Source: Asticcacaulis sp. AC466
GTDB lineage: Bacteria; Pseudomonadota; Alphaproteobacteria; Caulobacterales; Caulobacteraceae
Assembly: GCF_000495815.1 (NCBI RefSeq)
Contig: NZ_AWGE01000005.1
Location: 62,001-126,000 of the forward strand
Direction: 5' to 3'
Length of the DNA stretch: 64,000 bases
Both the position numbers and the translations under genes were made by a program. Positions 1-7,123 of this stretch are shown in pieces; within the stretch, counting starts at the first letter, position 1; each line of letters starts with the position of its first letter. The notes below the pieces were generated by a model, which was given only the letters and a program-made list of their open reading frames with translations, was not told where the DNA came from and ran no database searches.

Positions 1-972
1 GATGCCGTGTTTCCGGCCTTCCTGTTCGCGGTCGGTAACGCCATGAGCTTCGCCATGAAGCCGGGCGTGAGCCACAAGGACTATCTGCTGAAAGTGCTTA
101 AGCGCACCGCTATCATCTTCCTGCTCGGCTACCTCATGTACTGGTTTCCCTTCGTACATCAGACGGCTGACGGCAGCTGGGCGCCAAACCCGATCGGGGA
201 CACCCGCATCATGGGGGTACTGCAACGGATCGCTCTGTGCTTTGGGGTGGCCGCTATCGCGTGTCGCTATCTGTCGGTCAAGTATCTGATCGCCTTGTGC
301 GTGGGGCTATTGGCGGGCTACTGGGCCATCCTGATAGCGTTTGGCGTGCCCGGTCAGCAACTGACGCCGATGGGTAATGCCGGCGCCTTGCTCGACCAAG
401 CAGTTCTTGGCATCCAACACATGTACAAGAAGGGACACGGCTACGACCCGGAAGGTCTGCTCAGCACGCTGCCAGCTATTGTCAATGTCATCGCCGGCTT
501 CCTGACAGGCCGCTATATCGCCCGCAGTGACAGCAAGCCAGTCCTGATGCGCCACCTGCTGATTGGCGGCGCGATCCTTATGGTCGCCGGCCTGCTGTGG
601 AGCCTCGACTTCCCGCTTGCTAAGCGTCTCTGGACCAGTTCCTTTGTCCTGCTGACCATCGGCATCGATCTGGTCATTCTGGCCGGGCTCATCACCTATA
701 TTGAGATCGCCGGCCAGACGCGTGGCACTCGGTTCCTTGAGGTCTTCGGTCGCAATCCGCTGGCCATCTACCTGTTCTCAGAACTGTTCGTCACAGTTCT
801 GCAACTCATAAAGGTAAATGGGGAGGGGCTTTATGACTGGGTGGGTATCCATGTCTTCCAGCAGGTCATTCCCGGCGCCATAGGCTCGCTCGCTTGCGCC
901 ATCGCCTACATGCTCGTCTGCTGGCTCGTGGGTTACGGGCTCGACCGCAAGAACATCATCATCAAGATCTGA
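1..972 (+). CDS. nagX: NagX-like heparan-alpha-glucosaminide acyltransferase-type membrane protein, 5' end missing
   Basis: The reading frame is open at the left edge (codons Asp-Ala precede the first GTG), so the true start lies outside the window. The visible part is a polytopic inner-membrane protein with about eight hydrophobic segments. It begins with VFPAFLFAVGNAMSFA, typical of the DUF5009/NagX family related to lysosomal heparan N-acetyltransferase, and ends with a basic tail (GYGLDRKNIIIKI). NagX proteins are found in proteobacterial chitin/GlcNAc loci; the exact reaction is not settled and transmembrane acyl transfer to an amino sugar is assumed from the family. It is followed 9 bases later by the nagP-like transporter, so it is probably the upstream member of the same operon. 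The family call is firm, the biochemical role is inferred. Confidence 0.85.
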   Translation, partial: DAVFPAFLFAVGNAMSFAMKPGVSHKDYLLKVLKRTAIIFLLGYLMYWFPFVHQTADGSWAPNPIGDTRIMGVLQRIALCFGVAAIACRYLSVKYLIALCVGLLAGYWAILIAFGVPGQQLTPMGNAGALLDQAVLGIQHMYKKGHGYDPEGLLSTLPAIVNVIAGFLTGRYIARSDSKPVLMRHLLIGGAILMVAGLLWSLDFPLAKRLWTSSFVLLTIGIDLVILAGLITYIEIAGQTRGTRFLEVFGRNPLAIYLFSELFVTVLQLIKVNGEGLYDWVGIHVFQQVIPGAIGSLACAIAYMLVCWLVGYGLDRKNIIIKI

Positions 973-981
973 AAGCGTCTC

Positions 982-2274
982 ATGGCCAGTTCGCCCATTC
1001 CGTCTCAATACACCCCACTCGATGCTCAGTCGTCGCGCCTGGCGGTGACGATCATAAGCGGCCTGTTCTTCATCTTCGGCTTTGTCACCTGGCTGAACAG
1101 CCCGCTGATCACCTTCGTCAAGCTCGCCTTCACGCTCGACGACGTCTCCGCCTTCCTCGTGCCGATGGCGTTCTACATGTCCTATTTCTTCCTCGCCTTG
1201 CCGTCTGCGGCCATACTGAGGAAAACCGGCATGAAAAAGGGCATGGCGATCGGCTTGTTTGTGATGGCGATTGGGGCGGCCGTTTTCGGTCAGTTCACCA
1301 CCTTGCGGATCTTTCCCGGCGCGCTGACCGGCCTGTTCATCATCGGGGCCGGGCTATCGCTGCTACAAACCGCCTCCAACCCCTACATTTCCATTGCCGG
1401 GCCCATCGAACGCGCCGCGCAGCGCATCGCCATTCTCGGCATCTGCAATAAGATCGCTGGCGCGCTTGCGCCGGTCGTCTTCGGACTTCTGGTCATGCAA
1501 GGGGTCGGCGAGTTGGACGCCAAGGTTCAGGCCCTGACCGATCCGGCGGCGCGCGAAGCGCTTCTGGATGCGTTCGCGCACAAGGTTTATGGACCCTATA
1601 TGGCCATGGCCGTCCTTCTGGCGGTGCTGGCCTACGGTCTCCTGAAGTCGCCCCTGCCGGAAATCAGCGACACCGTCAACGTTCCCATGACCGGCGAGGC
1701 GGACAAGCGCAGCCTGTTCAGCTTTCCCAATCTGTGGCTCGGTTTTGTCTGCATTTTCTTCTATGTCGGGGTTGAAGTCATGGCCGGTGACGCTATCGGC
1801 ACCTATGGACACGCCTTCGGCCTTCCGCTCGACGAAACCAAGTTCCTGGGCACCGCCACCATGGTTGCCATGCTTGTGGGCTATATTCTGGGCTTCATTG
1901 TCATTCCGCGCGTGATGTCTCAGGAGCGCTATCTGGCTCTCTCGGCCATACTCGGCGTGATCCTCACCGCCTGCGCCTATCTGACAAAGGGCTATGTGTC
2001 AGTCGGCTGTGTCGCCGCCCTTGGTTTTGCCAATGCCATGATGTGGCCGGCCATTTTTCCTCTCGGTATCCGCGGGCTGGGACGATTTACAGAAACCGGC
2101 GCCGCGATCCTGGTGATGGGGATCGCCGGCGGTGCGGTGCTGCCCCAGTTGTTCGCCTATTTCAAGGCGCATTACGATTTCCAGCTTGTCTTTCTGCTCA
2201 TTATGGCGCCCGCCTACCTGTATATTCTTCTCTTCGCCCTTTTCGCCGGTCGCCAGACCAAGCCTGCCGCCTAA
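982..2274 (+). CDS. nagP: NagP-type MFS sugar permease (GlcNAc uptake)
   Basis: A 430-residue MFS protein with about twelve hydrophobic segments. The motif QTASNPYISI near residue 130 and the N-terminal FFIFGFVTWLNSPL are typical of the FucP/NagP branch of proton-coupled sugar symporters. Its place between nagX and nagK points to N-acetylglucosamine import across the inner membrane in unphosphorylated form, which then needs a kinase; the next gene supplies one. The ATG at 982 lies 9 bases after the nagX stop, with only a weak purine-rich stretch (GAAAG) before it, so translation may be coupled. Specificity could extend to fucose or other hexoses, since FucP and NagP share fold and motifs. Confidence 0.88.
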   Translation: MASSPIPSQYTPLDAQSSRLAVTIISGLFFIFGFVTWLNSPLITFVKLAFTLDDVSAFLVPMAFYMSYFFLALPSAAILRKTGMKKGMAIGLFVMAIGAAVFGQFTTLRIFPGALTGLFIIGAGLSLLQTASNPYISIAGPIERAAQRIAILGICNKIAGALAPVVFGLLVMQGVGELDAKVQALTDPAAREALLDAFAHKVYGPYMAMAVLLAVLAYGLLKSPLPEISDTVNVPMTGEADKRSLFSFPNLWLGFVCIFFYVGVEVMAGDAIGTYGHAFGLPLDETKFLGTATMVAMLVGYILGFIVIPRVMSQERYLALSAILGVILTACAYLTKGYVSVGCVAALGFANAMMWPAIFPLGIRGLGRFTETGAAILVMGIAGGAVLPQLFAYFKAHYDFQLVFLLIMAPAYLYILLFALFAGRQTKPAA

Positions 2275-2292
2275 TCTTCAGAGTTCATATCC

Positions 2293-3201
2293 ATGTTACA
2301 GGCCAATAAGCCCCTCTATTATATCGGTATCGACGGTGGTGGCACCAAGTGCCGCGCCCGCCTGAGAAACCGCGCCGGCCAGCTTCTGGGAGAAGGCCTC
2401 GGTGGTCCATCCAATATCCGGCTTGGGTTGGGCGAAGTTTGGCACAACATCATGATGTCGGTTGACGAAGCCTTATCCGTCGCCGGTCTCACCCATGCGG
2501 ACCTGGAAGATATTCATCTGGGCTTAGGCCTGGCGGGAATCACGTCCTCGACCAGCGCCCAGGTGACCATTGATTCCGGTCCGGGATTTGGCGCCATTTA
2601 CGCATCCAGCGATGCGCATGCGGCATGCCTTGGTGCCTTTTCAGGAGACGACGGCGCCATCCTCATTACGGGAACCGGCAGCGCAGGCTATATTTTTGCC
2701 GACGGCGTGGGCCAATCCATCGGCGGATGGGGTTTCGAAGTCGGTGACGATGGGTCTGCGGCGGGTCTGGGGCGATCAGCCTTGCGGGCAGCCTTGCGCA
2801 GTCACGACCAGATTGCGCCTGTCTCCGATATGACGCGGGAGATAATCGCGGAGCTCGGCGGTCAGACGGCCGATGTCATCGCCTTTGTCACGACGGCGAC
2901 CCCGAGTGATTTTGGCGCCATAGCGCCCATGATCATGCGTCACGCCATGAATCGAGATGCGGTGGCTTTACAACTGGTACAGAATGTAGCGGACGAAGTG
3001 GGCCGTTATATCGCCAGGTTGCGTGACATCGGTGCTGTGCGCATTGCGCTGGTCGGCGGTCTGGCTGATCCCATACTGCCGTGGCTCAACCCGGCTGTGC
3101 GGTGTCTTTTGACAGCGCCCGAACAGGACGCGGTGGAAGGCGCTATTCTGTTGGCGCAGGGGTTGGGAAGTGGCTTCAACTCTATGAGCGAATCTGTATG
3201 A
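2293..3201 (+). CDS. nagK: N-acetylglucosamine kinase, BadF/BadG ATPase family
   Basis: A 302-residue member of the BadF/BadG/BcrA/BcrD actin-like ATPase superfamily. Phosphate-1 loop YYIGIDGGGTKCRAR is at the N terminus, a second glycine-rich loop ITGTGSAGYIF lies near residue 135, and the GGWGFEVGDDGSAAGLG stretch seen in eukaryote-type GlcNAc kinases follows. It should phosphorylate imported GlcNAc to GlcNAc-6-phosphate in the cytoplasm, feeding nagA. It starts 18 bases after nagP, and its TGA stop overlaps the ATG of the GntR regulator by four bases (ATGA), a sign of translational coupling. Glucosamine kinase is the main alternative; the operon favours GlcNAc. Confidence 0.9.
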   Translation: MLQANKPLYYIGIDGGGTKCRARLRNRAGQLLGEGLGGPSNIRLGLGEVWHNIMMSVDEALSVAGLTHADLEDIHLGLGLAGITSSTSAQVTIDSGPGFGAIYASSDAHAACLGAFSGDDGAILITGTGSAGYIFADGVGQSIGGWGFEVGDDGSAAGLGRSALRAALRSHDQIAPVSDMTREIIAELGGQTADVIAFVTTATPSDFGAIAPMIMRHAMNRDAVALQLVQNVADEVGRYIARLRDIGAVRIALVGGLADPILPWLNPAVRCLLTAPEQDAVEGAILLAQGLGSGFNSMSESV

Positions 3202-3983
3202 AACCGCTGTCTACAGAGACCCCGGCGGAACATAAGGCCGGTTTTATGGCCATGATCGGCACGCTGAGCTCGACGGACACAACGCCGTTATATATGCAGA
3301 TTCAGGCCAGACTGCGCGAGGCAATTACCAGCAAGGCGGTTTTGCCGGATATGGCCCTGCCAACCGAAAGGCACCTGGCTGAAGGCTTCGACGTCTCGCG
3401 CATTACCGTCAGAAAAGCTCTGGAGGGTCTGATGCTGGAGGGGCTGGTAACGCGGCGGCGCGGGTCCGGAACATTCGTTGCCCATCGCCTGGAAAAGAGC
3501 TTTTCGGCCTTGTCGTCCTTTTCCGAGGACATGATTTCGAGGGGACGTCGGCCGGAATCGCGCTGGCTCAGCAAAAGCGAAGGCGTGGTCAACCCTGAAG
3601 AGGCGCTGGCCCTGGGCTTGTCCCCTGGCGCCCAGGTGTTTCGGTTTCAGCGTCTGCGCTTCGCAGATGGCGCGGTGATGGCCCTTGAGTACACGACGGT
3701 CCCGAGCTTTTGCCTGCCGTCTTTGAGCCTGGTGCGGGAGTCACTTTACGCTGCGTTGGAAAGCACAGGGCATCGCCCAGCGCGCGCTCTGCAAAGACTG
3801 CGCGCCCTGGCGCTTGATGCTCGCCAGGCGGAAAAACTGGGTGTCGCTCCGGGGGATCCGGGCTTGTTTATCGAGCGTCGCGGCTTTTTGGCCGATGGGC
3901 GGACCTGCGAAATCAATCACTCCTACTATCGCTGCGACGCCTATGACGTCGTTGCGGAAATTAACCAGATCGCCGGCCGATAA
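3198..3983 (+). CDS. nagR: GntR/HutC-family regulator of the nag operon
   Basis: A 261-residue regulator: a winged helix at about residues 35-105 (PLYMQIQARLREAI, then ERHLAEGFDVSRITVRKAL and GLVTRRRGSGTFV), followed by a UTRA effector domain of about 150 residues. The open frame extends further upstream, but the ATG at 3198 overlaps the nagK stop (ATGA) and is chosen as start. A later ATG at 3246 would also leave an intact DNA-binding domain. NagR/NagQ homologues repress GlcNAc genes and respond to GlcNAc-6-phosphate or GlcN-6-phosphate; that effector is assumed here. Its operator was not identified and probably lies upstream of the window. Confidence 0.88.
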   Translation: MKPLSTETPAEHKAGFMAMIGTLSSTDTTPLYMQIQARLREAITSKAVLPDMALPTERHLAEGFDVSRITVRKALEGLMLEGLVTRRRGSGTFVAHRLEKSFSALSSFSEDMISRGRRPESRWLSKSEGVVNPEEALALGLSPGAQVFRFQRLRFADGAVMALEYTTVPSFCLPSLSLVRESLYAALESTGHRPARALQRLRALALDARQAEKLGVAPGDPGLFIERRGFLADGRTCEINHSYYRCDAYDVVAEINQIAGR

Positions 3984-4004
3984 GCCCGTTTCCAGGATCG
4001 ATTT

Positions 4005-4067
4005 ATGCCCAAACCGATCTCTACAGACGCGCCATCCCACCCGCTAAAGGTCACCGAGACCCTGTGA
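4005..4067 (+). other. 20-codon ORF echoing the start of nagR
   Basis: Between nagR and nagA there is a small frame, ATG at 4005 to TGA at 4065-4067, coding for MPKPISTDAPSHPLKVTETL. Its first residues resemble the nagR N terminus (MKPLSTETPAEHKAGF), and at DNA level AAACCGATCTCTACAGAC matches AAACCGCTGTCTACAGAG of nagR at 15 of 18 bases. Its stop overlaps the GTG start of nagA (GTGA). It could be a coupling peptide or the remnant of a small duplication; expression is unproven. Confidence 0.35.
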
Positions 4068-5233
4068 GTTCCAAAACAGCCATGACAAAAAGCCTTTGCT
4101 TTACCAACGGACACATTCTTACGCCGCACGGTCGTGAGCACTCCCTCTATGTCGCCGACGGGTATATTACGTCCTACGTCCCGGCGCCGGCCACCGAAAC
4201 CATTGATTTGGAGGATGGCTTTCTGGTGCCCGGTTTTCTGGACACGCAGGTCAATGGCGGCGGCGGGGTTCTGTTCAACGACTCGCCCGACGTGCAGACA
4301 ATCGCGGCGATCGGGGAAGCGCATGCGCGGTACGGTACGACCGGTTTTCTACCGACTCTTATCAGCGACCGGCCTGAGGTTATCGACCGGGCCATGCGCG
4401 CCGTTGAGGCCGCCATTGCGGCAGGTGTTGCGGGTGTGCTGGGTATTCATATCGAAGGGCCGTTTATTGCCGAGGCGCGCAAAGGGATTCACGATCCGGC
4501 CATGTTTAGAAAACTGGATGCCGAGACAAAAGCCCTGCTTGGCAGCCTGAAGTCCGGGCGCACCTTGGTTACGCTGGCGCCGGAGACCTGCACCCCTGAA
4601 GATATTGCGGACCTCGCGGCCATGGGGGTCACCGTGGCCGCCGGTCACACGGACGCCAGCTATGAGCAAGTCCGCGCCGCCCTCGGTGCCGGGCTAACCG
4701 GATTTACGCATCTCTATAACGCCATGTCCCCGCTTCAGCATCGCAGCCCCGGCGCGGTGGGAGCGGCCTTGGAAGATGAGGCCAGCTATTGCGGGCTCAT
4801 CCTGGACGGATATCACCTGCATCCCGCGGCGGCACGCGTCGCTTTGCGCTGCAAGGGGCCTCAGCGCCTCATGCTCGTGACGGATGCCATGCCGACGGTC
4901 GGTGCGGATACGGATCGGTTTCTCCTTGGCGACAAGCTCATTACCGCCGTGGACGGCAAGTGCGTGGACAATAATGGAACCTTGGCTGGCTCGGCCCTGG
5001 ACATGATCTCGGCCGTTCGCAATGCGATGCGCGATCTTCACATTGGGCTTGAGGATGCCGTCTTCATGGCGGCGTCGGCGCCGGCGGCCTTCATGGGCGT
5101 GTCGGATATGACGGGCTGTCTGAAGCCAGGACTGCGGGCGGATATGGTCTGGCTGGATCGTGAGTTTTCCGTCCGTGGGGTTTGGCGAAACGGATCCAGA
5201 TACGTGTCGGAGGGTTCGCTACGCGCGGCCTGA
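4064..5233 (+). CDS. nagA: N-acetylglucosamine-6-phosphate deacetylase
   Basis: A 389-residue amidohydrolase-superfamily enzyme that removes acetate from GlcNAc-6-phosphate to give glucosamine-6-phosphate in the cytoplasm. Diagnostic motifs occur in the expected order: PGFLDTQVNGGGG near residue 60, GIHIEGPFI near 129 (metal-binding Glu), AAGHTDASY near 195, THLYNAMSP near 216, and LVTDAMPTVG near 273 carrying the catalytic Asp. Length is normal for NagA. GTG at 4064 overlaps the preceding mini-ORF stop; ATG at 4082 is the alternative, without a clear ribosome-binding site. It is the last gene of the nag operon and is followed by a strong terminator. No nagB deaminase lies next to it in the window. 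Confidence 0.93.
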   Translation: MSSKTAMTKSLCFTNGHILTPHGREHSLYVADGYITSYVPAPATETIDLEDGFLVPGFLDTQVNGGGGVLFNDSPDVQTIAAIGEAHARYGTTGFLPTLISDRPEVIDRAMRAVEAAIAAGVAGVLGIHIEGPFIAEARKGIHDPAMFRKLDAETKALLGSLKSGRTLVTLAPETCTPEDIADLAAMGVTVAAGHTDASYEQVRAALGAGLTGFTHLYNAMSPLQHRSPGAVGAALEDEASYCGLILDGYHLHPAAARVALRCKGPQRLMLVTDAMPTVGADTDRFLLGDKLITAVDGKCVDNNGTLAGSALDMISAVRNAMRDLHIGLEDAVFMAASAPAAFMGVSDMTGCLKPGLRADMVWLDREFSVRGVWRNGSRYVSEGSLRAA

Positions 5234-5307
5234 ACTCGTGGCAAATTACTCAGTCGGTCTTCCCAATTAAGCGTTGAGTTCCTCCCCGAACTTTGGAAGA
5301 CAGACCT

Positions 5308-5347
5308 TGGGCGCTCACATCGTCGCTAGGTGAGCGCCCATTTTTTT
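5308..5347 (+). terminator. Rho-independent terminator of the nag operon
   Basis: GGGCGCTCAC (5309-5318) pairs perfectly with GTGAGCGCCC (5330-5339), extended by a T-A pair, with an 11-base loop and seven T residues (5341-5347) directly after the stem. It lies 75 bases after the nagA stop. Confidence 0.9.
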
Positions 5348-5361
5348 GCGGTGCGGTTAGA

Positions 5362-5407
5362 GCCTCATGCGGAAAAGTGGACCCCACTTTTCGGAAAAAC
5401 ATGAGGC
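5362..5407. repeat. Two-step palindromic intergenic element
   Basis: Outer arms GCCTCATG (5362-5369) and CATGAGGC (5400-5407) enclose inner arms GAAAAGTGG (5372-5380) and CCACTTTTC (5384-5392). Both pairs are perfect. The AAAAGTGG/CCACTTTT core resembles the palindromic intergenic repeats common in alphaproteobacteria such as rhizobia. Only one copy was noticed here. Confidence 0.6.
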
Positions 5408-5432
5408 GTTACAAAAAATGAGAGCCATGAGG

Positions 5433-5448
5433 CGGCTCAACTGAGCCG
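5433..5448 (-). terminator. Possible terminator after the first GH29 gene
   Basis: CGGCTC-AACT-GAGCCG forms a 6-bp hairpin 10 bases beyond the GH29 stop. Read on the minus strand, a T-rich run occurs about 15 bases further on, near 5413-5420. The distance makes this a weak call. Confidence 0.3.
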
Positions 5449-5457
5449 ACGAATGCT

Positions 5458-7089
5458 CTACGCCGTCAAGCCCTCTCCCATAATCTTCAACGCCGGTGTG
5501 AAAGAGGGGCGGGCGCCCGGCAGCTTTATCGTCAGGCCGCCTATGCCGAGCTCGAAGTCGAGCGCCTGCCCATGACCCAGAAGTTCGACCCGGTCGATCC
5601 GGCCCTTGCGCTGCGGCCTGCCCGCCGCCATGCAGGTCAGGACGAGGAAGCCGCTGTCGGGCCATTCCTGGGCGATGGCGTAAAGCGCGCCAGCCTTGGT
5701 GGTATAGCGGATATCTTCGTAGGTAAACGGTTTGGCGTCGCCTTCATTCATCATGCCTTCGACCGGCAGAAAAGGGCCTTCGCCATAGATGTCCCACGGA
5801 CGGGTGGCGAAGATCGCGTCTCCGTTGACGGCCAACCACTCTCCGACACCCGCGACGATCTTCTCCTCCTTTTCATCGATGGAGCCGTCGGCGCGAACCG
5901 GAATATTCAGCAGGAGATTGCCATTTTTGGCGACGACATCGCACAGGCGCTGTATCACTTCTTTGGAGGTCTTATAGCCGTTCCGTTCATACAAAGGGCG
6001 ATCATAGTGCCAATTGCCGATGCAGGTGTCGGTTTGCCAGGGCAAGGGGCGTAAGTGGTCTGAAAAGCCGCGCTCGACATCCTCGACAATGGCGCGGCGT
6101 TGCAGGTCGTCGAGCTTCTTGCCGTTGATGACGACATCCACCTTACCGTGCCAGTCGAGGCTGCGATTATAGAAATAGGCCGCAGCGTCCAGGCCCGCTT
6201 GTTCCAGTGGCAGGCCATAGTCGTCAAAATACACAAGGTCCGGCTTGTAGGTGTCGATCATGTCCTGGGTCCGCGCCAGCCACTTTTTGACAAAATAGGG
6301 GTCGTGGGGCGGGACGGTTTCAAGCCACTGGCCGGAATGGGCCTCATGATAGGCGCTCATCGCCTTGATTGTGTCTATGCCTTCCGGCGGCACCATATCG
6401 CCTTGAGGACCGGTATAGAGTTCCTGCGGATCCAGCCCATCCCACCACAGTCCCTTGCCGTCAGCCTTTTTCAGACGGTAGGCGTCATAACGTAATCCGC
6501 GAACCGGCCCTTCGGGATCGTAGCCATAGGCGGTCTGCAACCAGTGCCAGGCATGAGAGAGATGGTTGGACATGCCAAAGCGCAGGCCGTGGTCCCGGGC
6601 GGCCTTTGCCCATCCCGCCATCGTGTCGCGCTTGGGGCCGACCTTGGCGATGTTCCAGGCCTGATACTTTGAATCGAACATATCGAAGTTGTCGTGGTGA
6701 CCGGCCATGGCGACGAAATATTTGGCGCCGGCCTTTTTATAGAGACCAACCAGTCGGTCAGGGTCCCAGGCGTTGATCTTCCAGTCTTTGAGGAATTCCA
6801 TGAAACCGAACTGCGCCGGATGACCGTATGTCCTGACGTGATGATCGTAGGCTTTGTCACCCTGCTGGTACATGTTTCGCGCATACCAGTCGCCGAATTC
6901 CGGAATGCATTGCGGTCCCCAGTGCGCCCAAAAGCCAAGCTTGGCGTCGCGAAACCAATCCGGCGTCTGATACCCGGCCGCCAGCGACGGCCAGGCGCCC
7001 GTAAACCGCCGGCTTTTCGAGCGGGCATGGGGGGCGATGACGCTGCTGGCGGTTGCCGCCGCGATTACCGAACGCCTTGAAACCTGCAT
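5458..7089 (-). CDS. Exported alpha-L-fucosidase, GH29 (copy 1)
   Basis: A 543-residue GH29 enzyme that should release L-fucose from glycans. The N terminus MQVSRRSVIAAATASS carries a twin-arginine motif, so export as a folded protein to the periplasm is likely. Family motifs include KLGFWAHWGPQ, YARNMYQQG, the substrate-binding GHHDNFDMF, and YKPDLVYFDDYG, where the first Asp aligns with the GH29 nucleophile. The frame also opens at a TTG four codons upstream, but ATG at 7089 has GGAG six bases before it and is preferred. It follows the GH2 gene by 34 bases and is probably transcribed with it. A paralogue lies at 15296-16930, with very similar blocks throughout. Linkage specificity cannot be told from sequence alone. 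Confidence 0.9.
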   Translation of the reverse strand: MQVSRRSVIAAATASSVIAPHARSKSRRFTGAWPSLAAGYQTPDWFRDAKLGFWAHWGPQCIPEFGDWYARNMYQQGDKAYDHHVRTYGHPAQFGFMEFLKDWKINAWDPDRLVGLYKKAGAKYFVAMAGHHDNFDMFDSKYQAWNIAKVGPKRDTMAGWAKAARDHGLRFGMSNHLSHAWHWLQTAYGYDPEGPVRGLRYDAYRLKKADGKGLWWDGLDPQELYTGPQGDMVPPEGIDTIKAMSAYHEAHSGQWLETVPPHDPYFVKKWLARTQDMIDTYKPDLVYFDDYGLPLEQAGLDAAAYFYNRSLDWHGKVDVVINGKKLDDLQRRAIVEDVERGFSDHLRPLPWQTDTCIGNWHYDRPLYERNGYKTSKEVIQRLCDVVAKNGNLLLNIPVRADGSIDEKEEKIVAGVGEWLAVNGDAIFATRPWDIYGEGPFLPVEGMMNEGDAKPFTYEDIRYTTKAGALYAIAQEWPDSGFLVLTCMAAGRPQRKGRIDRVELLGHGQALDFELGIGGLTIKLPGARPSFTPALKIMGEGLTA

Positions 7090-7123
7090 GACATTCTCCA
7101 AAAAAGTATGATAATTAACGCGG

